Assembly: GCF_000220505.1 (NCBI RefSeq)
Contig: NZ_AFPJ01000036.1
Coordinates: forward strand, 62,001 to 126,000
DNA from: Microbulbifer agarilyticus S89
GTDB taxonomy: Bacteria; Pseudomonadota; Gammaproteobacteria; Pseudomonadales; Cellvibrionaceae
Length of the DNA: 64,000 nt
Reading direction: 5' to 3'
In this document: one piece after another, positions 53,761-62,532 of the stretch
Numbering within the stretch: the first letter of the stretch is position 1
How the letters are laid out: each line of letters opens with the position of its first letter
Made by a program: the position numbers and the translations under genes
Notes under the pieces: generated by a model
What the model was told of the DNA's origin: nothing
Database searches by the model: none
The model's input: only the letters and a program-made list of their open reading frames with translations

Positions 53761-55311
53761 ATGAAATTCTGGCGTCTTTCCCTATCTGCGATCACTCTCA
53801 GTCTCTCCTTATGCACCCAGGCGGCGACTGTAACCGCCGAGCTGGGCGAAGGTGTTCCGATTAATCCACGGCTGTTCGGCGTGAATGGGGTGCATGAAAC
53901 CAGTGAAGACCTGGCTGCAGACCCGGCCTACCGTGCGATGCTGCGCGCACTCAATGCGCAGGGGATTCGCTATCCGTCTGGTAGTCCCGCCTCTTTCTGG
54001 GACTGGGAGCGTGGCCATTTCATTCCCGAAGAAGAAATTACCAAGATCTGGCCTCCTGGTGCGTTCAACTGGATGCTGGAGCTGGTGGAAGACACCCGTG
54101 ACATGCCGGACGGTGCCCTCGGACCGGAGCGTTTTTATGAATTCGGCCAATCCATCGATACGGAGATTCAGTGGATGCTGAATCTTACTACCCGTGAGAA
54201 TGATCAAATCGTGGCTTTAAAAAGGCTGAAAGCGCTTGGCGCGGATATCCAGTATATCGAGATGGATAATGAGACTTATTTTTGGGGCAACGAGTTTGGC
54301 GATGCCGAGCGAGGCCTCAACTATGCACAAAGGGTCGCAAAGCTAAGCCCGCAGATCCGCAAGCTCTATCCCAACGCGCGTATCGGTATGGTGACCCGTG
54401 AAGACGATCTGTTCGAGTCGAATCATCAGGATGATTCTGCGGCGATGGTCAACTGGAACCGGCAGATCATGCAACCGGAGTTTCGCCCCCATTTCGATGC
54501 GCTGATCCTGCATCACTATGTAATGAAGCGGCAAAAGCTGGATCCATATACCAGCGATACTGAGCGCTCCAAGGCTTTTCTTGCTTACCCAACGGCGACC
54601 CTCGACCGTGCAGCACGCCTGATCAAGGAGCGCTTCGGTGACTATCCCATGTGGATTACCGAGTACAACGTGATCGCCTATTACAAGCAATTCCATGGCA
54701 CCGGAGAATCCGCAGAGTGGATGTTATCCACCCGGGATACTGGCTGGAACTCACTGTACCAGGCGAGCTTTATTCTCAATGGTATGAACAACCCCAATGC
54801 GATCGAAATCTTGAACCACCATAGCATCGGCAATCTGGATTATGGCTGGGGGTTGGGTCATCCCATTGATGAGCAGTCAGGGACCATCACCAAGATGGGG
54901 CAGTTGTATGCGCACCTGTCGAGCCTGGCCGAGCAATATGAGCAGATGCATCCGCTGCAATTTACTAATAATCCACCTCTGGGAGTGGAGATAGAAGGGG
55001 ATACTGGGCAGCTGGCCTTGTATGGAGCAGCGCTGTCCGGCGCCAAAGGGCAATCATTGTGGGTCATCAACCGCAGTGATCAGATCATCAATATTGAATT
55101 GGCGAAACAGGGAGCTCCCATCGAGCAATGGATTTACCCAGCCATCGAGCAGGCGCCCGCAAGTGTGACGGTGCGTTATCCGGGGGATATACCTATTTGG
55201 CAGCAGGGGCCGTTGAAGCTCGAAGCGCGTGCCTTCAAGTCAGGGCAGCGTGTCGAGATTCCCCCCTATAGCTTATCGATCCTCGAGCGTGCGGAAACGG
55301 GCGCTCGCTAA
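53761..55311 (+). CDS. Secreted clan GH-A-like glycoside hydrolase
   Basis: A 516-residue exported protein (signal peptide to about Ala21-Ala22). The TIM-barrel order matches clan GH-A: an Asn-Glu pair, N170-E171, in YIEMDNETYF as proton donor, and E301 in MWITEYNVIAY as nucleophile. A C-terminal beta-sandwich follows from about residue 410. It recalls GH51/GH39/GH79-type arabinofuranosidases or glucuronidases but I cannot fix the family. ATG 53761 with GGAGG upstream is preferred over the longer frame. It lies after a terminator and has no TGATY array of its own. Confidence 0.75.
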   Translation: MKFWRLSLSAITLSLSLCTQAATVTAELGEGVPINPRLFGVNGVHETSEDLAADPAYRAMLRALNAQGIRYPSGSPASFWDWERGHFIPEEEITKIWPPGAFNWMLELVEDTRDMPDGALGPERFYEFGQSIDTEIQWMLNLTTRENDQIVALKRLKALGADIQYIEMDNETYFWGNEFGDAERGLNYAQRVAKLSPQIRKLYPNARIGMVTREDDLFESNHQDDSAAMVNWNRQIMQPEFRPHFDALILHHYVMKRQKLDPYTSDTERSKAFLAYPTATLDRAARLIKERFGDYPMWITEYNVIAYYKQFHGTGESAEWMLSTRDTGWNSLYQASFILNGMNNPNAIEILNHHSIGNLDYGWGLGHPIDEQSGTITKMGQLYAHLSSLAEQYEQMHPLQFTNNPPLGVEIEGDTGQLALYGAALSGAKGQSLWVINRSDQIINIELAKQGAPIEQWIYPAIEQAPASVTVRYPGDIPIWQQGPLKLEARAFKSGQRVEIPPYSLSILERAETGAR

Positions 55312-55342
55312 TCGTCAAAGGGAAGGTCTTGCAACAAAAAAA

Positions 55343-55400
55343 CAATCATCGATGATTGATTTTGATCTTTCTATCGCAGCATGATTGGATCGATTGGCGC
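55343..55400. promoter_or_regulatory. Inverted and direct TGATT repeats upstream of receptor
   Basis: A perfect palindrome CAATCATCGATGATTG (55343-55358), with TGATT at 55353, TGATC at 55363, TGATT at 55382 and CGATT at 55391. It is one part of the regulatory region of the TonB receptor. Confidence 0.45.
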
Positions 55401-55562
55401 TTAAAATTTCAATCTGGTAAAACTAGGGGGGTGGAGAACGGCACCGCTTTAAGAGATGTCTCCCCTAGTTTGGTTGGCTTTCAGCACGAAGGCCGCCTGT
55501 CTAAGTGGGCACAACAGACTTTTCTGAGCATTTTATTTGGGGTGCGTGGAAAATAACAAAAA

Positions 55563-55590
55563 TGATTGCAAATGATTCCAAATGATTCAT
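55563..55590 (+). promoter_or_regulatory. Phased TGATT operator array E
   Basis: Three tandem decamers, TGATTGCAAA / TGATTCCAAA / TGATTCATAA, starting at 55563, 55573 and 55583. It lies 100 bases before the TonB receptor start codon. The rest of the 378-base gap contains only the repeats at 55343-55400. Confidence 0.6.
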
Positions 55591-55689
55591 AATCGTCTCA
55601 TGTTGCTTTTTGCGTGATTGGTTTTGATGGTGAAGTTCTCAGTGCAAGGGCAGCTGCACACTTTCAATACAATAAAAATGGTGAGAGAT

Positions 55690-58600
55690 ATGCTGAAGAA
55701 CAATGCGTTCAATCGCACCCTCCTTTCCTCTGCCGTAGCGGCAGCGATGACAGGCATGACCGGCTACGCGTTCGCGCAAGAAGCCGCGGTTGGCGAGGCC
55801 GCACTGGAAGAAGTCGAAGTTGTAGGTATTCGTAGCAGTTTGATGCGCTCCGCAGATGTGAAGCGGGACTCAATGGGCTTTACGGACGCGATTACCGCGG
55901 AAGACATGGGTAAGTTCCCGGACTCCAACCTCGCGGAATCCTTGCAGCGAATTGCCGGCGTCTCTATTGATCGCGAAAATGGTGAAGGTAAAGGTGTCAC
56001 CGTACGCGGGCTTGGGCCGCGTTTTAACCTGGTGCAAATTAATGGCCGTCAAACGGCTTCCGCCAGCGGTAGTCGTAGTTTTGATTTCTCCACCATTTCC
56101 CCAGATATGATTCGTGCGGTTGAGGTACACAAAACTTCCGCAGCACATCGCGAGACTGGTGGTATGGGTGCCACGATCAATGTGGAAACCATGCGCCCCC
56201 TAAACGAGCCTGGCGAGCGCTTTATCCTGAGCGGTAAAGGTATTTACGATCAGTCTGCGCAGGATCCGTCGTCCACCCCGGAAATTTCTGGCATTTATTC
56301 CAATACGTTTGACGACAACAAGTTTGGTGTGGCGATCGCGGTTAACTACCAAGAACGACAAAATGGTCGTAATGAAGCGCGTGACCTTGCGATCCTCACG
56401 AACGAATGGGGGCAGCCTTCGCGCGATTGGCAGAACAGCCAGGGTGCGGTCGATAACGACAACCAGGTGAACAAGCCTGTCGACGGGGACTTGTTTGCAC
56501 TGTCTCGGATGAACTTTTACAACATTGTCGATCAAGAGCATGAGCGCGCGAATGCCCAGGCAGTATTCCAGTGGCGCCCGGTAGAAAATATTACCGCAAC
56601 CGCGGACTACAACTTGTTCCGTAAAGATATCGATACTGTTACCAACAAAGCTTCCCTTTGGTATGACTGGGTTACGGCTTCCTCCACTGCAGTCTGGAGT
56701 GATGACCCGATCAAAGCTCCAATTGTTTACGGCGAAGTGGCGGGTGGTCCTAACCCTGGCGAAACTACCTTTGCTGTTGAAGAGCAGCATGTGCGAAATG
56801 AATTGCAAACCTATGGCTTGAATGTTGCCTGGGACTTCTCCGAAGAGCTGTACTTTGAATTTGATGTCAATGGCTCAGTAAACGAAGTGTCCCCGAACGG
56901 CGGCCGACTCGGCTCGAAAGCCGATGTGGAAATGGCTGCGCTTACTCGTCGCGCGGTAGGCGTGGACTTTACCGGTGATATTCCTTCTCTGTATGTGAAC
57001 AACCCAAATGTGGTGCCATCAGATGTGGTTCCGCTAACGCATCGTATTACCAGCGAAACCAACGAAGCTGAAATTGATCAGGCGAAATTTTCTGGTAAGT
57101 GGAAATTTACCGATGAGCAGTCTCTAGATTTCGGCTTGCAGGCAACCGATATTGCCTGGTCTACCGGTTCCATCCGTGTGGAACGTGGACGTGGGTACTA
57201 CGAGCAATTTAAAGGCGATTTTGCGTCATTCGGTGGTTTTGAACCATTCAATTTCCTGCAAGGCTTTGATGCGGATTATGGCGATTTCGTTACCGCCGCA
57301 CAGCAGTTGCCCAATGGCACCTTCCTGATGCACCCCTGGACAGGTGAAAACTACACCTTTACAGAGGATAACCTGTATCAGCAGGCGCTTACCTTCGACT
57401 TAAACGAGATGATGGATTATCTCGCCGCCAACTATGGCGACTATGTAGATGGTAAAGACTCTCCTGCAACCACTCTGGGTGCCTGTGGCTCGGTATTTTG
57501 TGCTTCGAACCAATATCAGTTCTCCGACTATCAGGAAGTTGAAGAAGATACCCGCGTAGCTTTCCTCCAGTACAATCTGGAGTCTGAGATGTTCGATATG
57601 CCATACGGTATGCACCTTGGGTATCGCTACGAAAAAACAGACATTACGGCAAGTTCCGCCATCTCTGACTACAGCGGCGTAATTTGGGTCAAGTACAATG
57701 AAATGGCATTTGTTCCAAAACTGGATGAAAACGGCAATCAAGTACAGACCATGGGCACGCGTGAGGGTTCGTACGAGTACCATCTGCCAAGTTTCAACCT
57801 GAATGTCAATTTGACGGAAGATGTCGTGGCACGGATCGGTTACGGCAAATCACTGGCGCGCGCGAACCTGCCTGCTTTGCGTGGTGGTGTAACCATTGAC
57901 CCGCGCAGCATCAATGTGGCTACGCCACCGGCGCGCACCGGTAACCCAAACCTGAAGCCTCTGGAATCTACCAACCTCGACCTTTCCTTGGAGTGGTATT
58001 ACGGCGAGGGTAGCTATGTATCCCTTGCTTGGTTCGATAAAGAAATTGAAGGCTTCACAAAAACCGTTGACACAGTCCTGAATGTTGACGGTTTGTACAA
58101 CCCGGTATTTGGGCAGTACGCGGATGAGGCAATGGCCACCGGTCTTACTGATCTGACGGAAATCTTCCAGTGGATCATGGAGGAAAAAGAGGGTGCTCCT
58201 GGTGTGACAGTCACTGGCCCGGGTACTGGCCAGGTGATTGGCGATGCTTCCCGAGACCCGCTGACCGATTTCAAAATTGGCCTGCAGACCAATGGTGATG
58301 ACAAGAACGGTGTTGACGGATGGGAGTTCTCTGTACAGCACATGTTCGGCGAAAGTGGCTTTGGTGCATTCGCTAACTACACCATCATTAACTCTGATAT
58401 TGGCTACAGCCCCTACACACTGGAGGGCTCGGCTGCGCTACTTGGTGTGAGTGACTCTGCAAACGTGGCGGCATTCTATGAAAACTATGGTTTCCAAGCC
58501 CGCGTTGCATACAACTGGCGTGACAAGTTCTTGAAGGCGCACACGCAAGAGCTCAGCCTGATCGAGCCTATTTTTGTTGAGGACTTCCAGACGGTTGATC

Positions 58601-58761
58601 TGAATGTAAGCTACGAGCTGAACGATAATGCGGAGATTTTCCTGCAGGCGATTAACATCCTGGATGAAAATAATGATTCGCACGGTCGTGGTGAGAACCT
58701 GATGATCAGTCACGAGGAAACTGGCGCTCGTTGGATGTTGGGCGGTCGTTATACCTTCTAA
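55690..58761 (+). CDS. TonB-dependent outer-membrane receptor
   Basis: A 1023-residue receptor of the TIGR01782 (TonB-Xanth-Caul) type. A signal peptide ends near AFAQE. The plug domain carries LEEVEVVGIRSSL (TonB-box region), DSNLAESLQRIAGVSIDRENGEG (in outline) and VRGLGPRFNLVQING, and the C-terminus ends in an aromatic beta strand, GARWMLGGRYTF. It should import oligosaccharides from the polymer degraded by nearby secreted enzymes. ATG 55690 is used because GAGAG lies upstream; longer frames add an implausible N-terminus. Confidence 0.93.
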   Translation: MLKNNAFNRTLLSSAVAAAMTGMTGYAFAQEAAVGEAALEEVEVVGIRSSLMRSADVKRDSMGFTDAITAEDMGKFPDSNLAESLQRIAGVSIDRENGEGKGVTVRGLGPRFNLVQINGRQTASASGSRSFDFSTISPDMIRAVEVHKTSAAHRETGGMGATINVETMRPLNEPGERFILSGKGIYDQSAQDPSSTPEISGIYSNTFDDNKFGVAIAVNYQERQNGRNEARDLAILTNEWGQPSRDWQNSQGAVDNDNQVNKPVDGDLFALSRMNFYNIVDQEHERANAQAVFQWRPVENITATADYNLFRKDIDTVTNKASLWYDWVTASSTAVWSDDPIKAPIVYGEVAGGPNPGETTFAVEEQHVRNELQTYGLNVAWDFSEELYFEFDVNGSVNEVSPNGGRLGSKADVEMAALTRRAVGVDFTGDIPSLYVNNPNVVPSDVVPLTHRITSETNEAEIDQAKFSGKWKFTDEQSLDFGLQATDIAWSTGSIRVERGRGYYEQFKGDFASFGGFEPFNFLQGFDADYGDFVTAAQQLPNGTFLMHPWTGENYTFTEDNLYQQALTFDLNEMMDYLAANYGDYVDGKDSPATTLGACGSVFCASNQYQFSDYQEVEEDTRVAFLQYNLESEMFDMPYGMHLGYRYEKTDITASSAISDYSGVIWVKYNEMAFVPKLDENGNQVQTMGTREGSYEYHLPSFNLNVNLTEDVVARIGYGKSLARANLPALRGGVTIDPRSINVATPPARTGNPNLKPLESTNLDLSLEWYYGEGSYVSLAWFDKEIEGFTKTVDTVLNVDGLYNPVFGQYADEAMATGLTDLTEIFQWIMEEKEGAPGVTVTGPGTGQVIGDASRDPLTDFKIGLQTNGDDKNGVDGWEFSVQHMFGESGFGAFANYTIINSDIGYSPYTLEGSAALLGVSDSANVAAFYENYGFQARVAYNWRDKFLKAHTQELSLIEPIFVEDFQTVDLNVSYELNDNAEIFLQAINILDENNDSHGRGENLMISHEETGARWMLGGRYTF

Positions 58762-58786
58762 GTGATGTTGGATGTTTGAAGACCAG

Positions 58787-58812
58787 ATAACCCCCGCTTG
58801 CGGGGGTTATTT
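58787..58812 (+). terminator. Rho-independent terminator
   Basis: Inverted repeat ATAACCCCCGC / GCGGGGGTTAT with a 2-base loop, after the receptor stop codon. It may reduce read-through into the propeller lipoprotein gene. Confidence 0.85.
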
Positions 58813-58843
58813 GTATACGGCGTATGCAGAGTGAGTGAAGCAA

Positions 58844-61375
58844 ATGAAGTCAGTAGCCTGGCTAATGTCGGTAGTGGTAGCCCTTGCGATATTGGGGTGT
58901 TCTAAGAGTGATGATGTCCGCGCGCCCGATCTGAGATGGGAATACTGGGCCCCTGGTGGTGGTGGCGAAATCCAAAGTATCTATTTGGAACCTGGAGTAA
59001 AGGATCGTTTCTATGTCATGAGTGACATGGAGGGACTATACCGTTCCGATGACGGCGGTGAGTCCTATCGTCTTCTTGCAGCAGATCTACCTCAGCTCAA
59101 TGTATTTGGGCTTACCAGCGATCCTCAGAACCCAGACAAGCTATTCCTTGGCACCCATCGTATGGCGCTGGTGAGCGAAGATGCGGGGGAGTCCTGGCGG
59201 GCGATAGAAGAAACGCTGACGTATCCGATTCAGCTTATCCAGGTTAATCCGCAAGATAGTAGTCATGTGGTGATGGCCTTAAGCTCGCCCGACATTGTCG
59301 ATCTAAATGATATGCCCAAGCGCGTACCGGAGTACCCTCATGGGGATGCGCACCCCGGGCTGGTGTTTGTCTCTCGGGATGGTGGGAAAAGCTTTACCCA
59401 GTATTTTTACGATCGAGAGCACGAGAAGGCGCAGAACGCATGGCAGTTGGAGTTTGATAGCGATAATCGGCGCTTATATATCGCCACCGAGCGTGGCTTG
59501 TATGCCTCCGCTGACGGCGGCGAAAGCTGGGAAGCAATCATTGCTCCAGATGGTTTCTCTGCTGCCCTTGGCATTGACGTGTCGCCAGATGGCGAAACGG
59601 CATTCGCGATATTTGCCCGGGACAAACAGATATCGTCGGTGTTTGCCGCCGATGCACAAGCGCTGGCCGCAGGCACCCCGCAGTGGAACCGGGTCGATCA
59701 TTTGTACCCGGGCCCGGAAGGTGATCCCGAGCTGGCGCAGCAACGACTGGCGCAGCCTGGCGAGACGCGAAAGGAGTATGACGGAGAGTCATACACAAAC
59801 CCGGGCCAGCGCTATGCGCGACTCAAGATTGACCCGCGCAGCGGAAAGGCGGAGTTCGGTTTGGATGCCAAGGTGCGGTTGCTAATGGGTAAAACCATGA
59901 AGCACCACAACAGCTCCTTATTTTACTCGGAGTTCGATGTGAGTGACGGTGTTCCGCAGCGTGGGAGCTGGCAGCGAATCTATTACGAAGGCGGTCGCAA
60001 GGGCTGGGAAACCTCGCAAGGCTCTGACAATTACATTCAGGTAGATAGTTTCGATTTTGTGCCGCCGAGTTGGCAGCGTGACAACGCCATCATTTTGGAA
60101 AATGGCCATGGAATCAGCCTCCTGGATATGGGGGCTGAGGGGTTCCCGAAAACCGGCGGCGAAACAGTGTTGTATCAGACCGCGGTACGCGAAGGAAACG
60201 GTGCCCAGGGGCATGTTACCTGGCGCAATCGAGGCTTTGTTAATACCTACAATGGTGATTTCGCCACCAGTCAGAATTACTTTGTGGCGGCACTGAGTGA
60301 CCAGGGGCTGCACGAGAGTTGGGATCATGGCCGTAGCTGGATTCGCGACCTGCGCCCGTCACCGAAGATCACTGCATCGAAGTCAGTGGAAATCCTGCAA
60401 ACGGAGCCCCCGGTGGTAGTGCTGGGCACGGGCTATGGTTACGGTGCCGGTGATATCCCCATGGGGCTTTGGGCAAAATCTCTGGTGCACCACTCTCCTG
60501 AAGACCAGTGGAAGCATCTGGCAGGTGGGATCGCCGACTGGACCGGGCCTGAGTCTGAAAATGCGAACGGGTTGCCGTCGGTACCGGACCACGCGCGGGT
60601 CCCTATGAATGAAGAGGCCTGGGGGTATCGCATCTGGGCGATGGCTGCAGACACACAAGTGCCTGAGCGTTTGTTTGTCGGCTTTAAAAGCGAAGGTATC
60701 TACGTTTGCGACAACGTGCCCGCGCTACTCAGTGGTGAGGGGGATGGCTTCCGTAAGATGGATCTGGGCCCGGTTGAGCTTCCTAAAACGAGTCTCGTCG
60801 CGCACCCCCTCAGAGGCAATGCGCTGTTCTATCCCACTGGCAACAGCTTGTACCTATACAGTGATGGCGAGAGCCGGGAAGTGCATCGCTTCACTGGACT
60901 TGTTGAGGACGTGAATGCCTGGGTCGACGGTGATGTCTTACATCTTGCCGTGGCGGCCGTAAACCCGGAGGACGCAAGCCACAATGTTTACGTGAGCTCA
61001 GATGGCGGTGAGCAGTGGCACACGGTGCTAGATCGTGCAGGCCTGCGCGAGGCGGGGGTTCCCGGCTTCTTCGAGACCTCTGCTTATCCGCGGGGAGATC
61101 CACTGATGCCATTTATGGGTGGGCTCGCAGGCTACCAGGATTGGTTGATCATACCGGTTGGCTCCATCCGTAATAATTTGGGTATCTTTGCGGTTTACCT
61201 GGGGCAGGGCGCGGAACAGGCTTCTGTGTTTAACATCACCGGCAAGGGGGCAAATCGTCACGGCTATACCCGTGTGAATGAGGGCGAAGTGCGTTGGTTA
61301 GATGGTGTGCCATGGATTGTACATAGCACTCGCGGTGCAGGTGTCGTGGCGGCTAGCCTGGAATCGTTGCAATGA
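58844..61375 (+). CDS. Beta-propeller (GH74/VPS10-like) lipoprotein
   Basis: An 843-residue lipoprotein (LAILGC, Cys19) made almost entirely of Asp-box propeller repeats. Its N-terminal region parallels the protein at 46231: PGGGGEIQSIYLEP and SDMEGLY at residues 60-66 against PGAGGQVQDVVADP and SDMEGIY. It has none of that protein's binding modules. It is probably attached to the outer membrane and acts near the receptor. GTG 58835 is an alternative start. Its stop overlaps the ATG of the isomerase-like gene. It is a candidate glycosidase or lyase of unknown specificity. Confidence 0.78.
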   Translation: MKSVAWLMSVVVALAILGCSKSDDVRAPDLRWEYWAPGGGGEIQSIYLEPGVKDRFYVMSDMEGLYRSDDGGESYRLLAADLPQLNVFGLTSDPQNPDKLFLGTHRMALVSEDAGESWRAIEETLTYPIQLIQVNPQDSSHVVMALSSPDIVDLNDMPKRVPEYPHGDAHPGLVFVSRDGGKSFTQYFYDREHEKAQNAWQLEFDSDNRRLYIATERGLYASADGGESWEAIIAPDGFSAALGIDVSPDGETAFAIFARDKQISSVFAADAQALAAGTPQWNRVDHLYPGPEGDPELAQQRLAQPGETRKEYDGESYTNPGQRYARLKIDPRSGKAEFGLDAKVRLLMGKTMKHHNSSLFYSEFDVSDGVPQRGSWQRIYYEGGRKGWETSQGSDNYIQVDSFDFVPPSWQRDNAIILENGHGISLLDMGAEGFPKTGGETVLYQTAVREGNGAQGHVTWRNRGFVNTYNGDFATSQNYFVAALSDQGLHESWDHGRSWIRDLRPSPKITASKSVEILQTEPPVVVLGTGYGYGAGDIPMGLWAKSLVHHSPEDQWKHLAGGIADWTGPESENANGLPSVPDHARVPMNEEAWGYRIWAMAADTQVPERLFVGFKSEGIYVCDNVPALLSGEGDGFRKMDLGPVELPKTSLVAHPLRGNALFYPTGNSLYLYSDGESREVHRFTGLVEDVNAWVDGDVLHLAVAAVNPEDASHNVYVSSDGGEQWHTVLDRAGLREAGVPGFFETSAYPRGDPLMPFMGGLAGYQDWLIIPVGSIRNNLGIFAVYLGQGAEQASVFNITGKGANRHGYTRVNEGEVRWLDGVPWIVHSTRGAGVVAASLESLQ

Positions 61376-62214
61376 AAGTCGCATACCTGTGTCCCTTCTG
61401 GGGCTCAGAGGATATGCCGTTTGAGTCCTTCCTTGCCAAGGCGCGCGCGGCGGGCTACGACGGTGTAGAAGTTGCATTCCCGGATGACCGGGGGCGCTGT
61501 CGTGAAATGGTCGCCGCATTGCAAGAGAGCGGGCTGATTTATGTCGCACAGCATTGGGACACGTTTACTACTGATTTTACTGCTCACCAACACCTTTACT
61601 ATCCCCGCCTTGAACAGTTGGCGGAAACCGGTCCTCTGTTTATTAACTCCCACAGCGGTCGCGATCATTTCTCGCTGGAGGAAAATCTGCTGTTGCTTGA
61701 AGGGGCGGACCGACTTTCGGAAGAGCTTGGGCTGCCGATCTACCACGAGACGCACCGCGGCCGCTTCAACTTTGCATGTCATGTCACCGCTGCTTTCGTC
61801 GACGCCAAGCCAGACTTGAAACTGACAGCGGATTTCAGTCATTGGTGTTGTGTCGCCGAGTCTCTACTGGAGGATCAACAGGAGGCTCTCCAGAAAGCCA
61901 TTCAGCGTAGTTTCCACGTGCATTGCCGGGTAGGGCATATTCAGGGGGCTCAGGTGATGGACCCTACCATGCCGATCTATGCGCGGGCGCTCGAGAGGCA
62001 CTTGCTGTGGTGGCTCGAGATTGCCGCGGTTGCCAAGGCGCGAGGGCAAAAGATACTGACATTTACCGCTGAATTTGGCCCAGCTCCCTATATGTTGCCT
62101 CACCCTGAGCGTGCGGGGCCGATTGCCAATCAATGGGCGCAAAATGTTTGGATAATGGAAGCATTGCGCCGTCATCTTGCGCAAAGCGGCGTCGGTCACT
62201 CCCTAATTTCGTAA
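61372..62214 (+). CDS. Xylose-isomerase-like TIM-barrel protein
   Basis: A 280-residue sugar phosphate isomerase/epimerase (AP-endonuclease-2 superfamily). Predicted metal ligands are Glu in IYHETHRGR, Asp-x-x-His in LTADFSHWCC, His in FHVHCRVGH and Glu in FTAEFGPAPY. It has no signal peptide. Such proteins isomerise or epimerise sugars, sugar acids or inositols. It overlaps the propeller lipoprotein stop (ATGA), so the two are made together, although one is exported and one is cytoplasmic. Substrate unknown. Confidence 0.82.
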   Translation: MKVAYLCPFWGSEDMPFESFLAKARAAGYDGVEVAFPDDRGRCREMVAALQESGLIYVAQHWDTFTTDFTAHQHLYYPRLEQLAETGPLFINSHSGRDHFSLEENLLLLEGADRLSEELGLPIYHETHRGRFNFACHVTAAFVDAKPDLKLTADFSHWCCVAESLLEDQQEALQKAIQRSFHVHCRVGHIQGAQVMDPTMPIYARALERHLLWWLEIAAVAKARGQKILTFTAEFGPAPYMLPHPERAGPIANQWAQNVWIMEALRRHLAQSGVGHSLIS

Positions 62215-62236
62215 TAGCGATCATCTTCCACTCTCG

Positions 62237-62278
62237 GCAAAACCGATGGGTACATGCTTGATGTTATCGGTTTTGCCG
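62237..62278 (+). terminator. Long-arm inverted repeat after isomerase-like gene
   Basis: GGCAAAACCGAT (62237-62248) pairs with ATCGGTTTTGCC (62267-62278). No T tract follows, so termination is only possible. Confidence 0.5.
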
Positions 62279-62346
62279 CCCAATCTAGGCCTAATGGCGC
62301 CAGACCACTCCCGGGTGTGCTTAGTCAATCATTTTCATTCAAGTGT

Positions 62347-62396
62347 TGACTGTTTGTGATTGTAAATGCTAGTTTTTGCTACACAATAACGATCAT
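62347..62396 (+). promoter_or_regulatory. Phased operator array F
   Basis: TGACT 62347, TGATT 62357, TGCTA 62367 and TGCTA 62377 follow at exact 10-base intervals, with ACGATCAT after them. Weaker agreement with the motif than the other arrays. A possible promoter overlaps: TTGACT (62346-62351), 18-base spacer, TAGTTT (62370-62375). It precedes sapC by about 140 bases. Confidence 0.45.
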
Positions 62397-62532
62397 AAAA
62401 GCGATGACTCGGCTCTCAGCGGTATTCAGGTTTCTTCGGTTGCGGAAATTGCCTGTTCTTGGAATAGGCAGCTCGATGAAGGAACTTTGAGGCGTAAGTA
62501 GTCAGGTCTCGCGTGAGAAAGCGGTGGGAATA

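Noticed and set aside
55563-55590. Decamer repeats as a CRISPR or minisatellite
   Set aside because: Only three short units without spacers, and the same half-site recurs in other promoters, which fits an operator.
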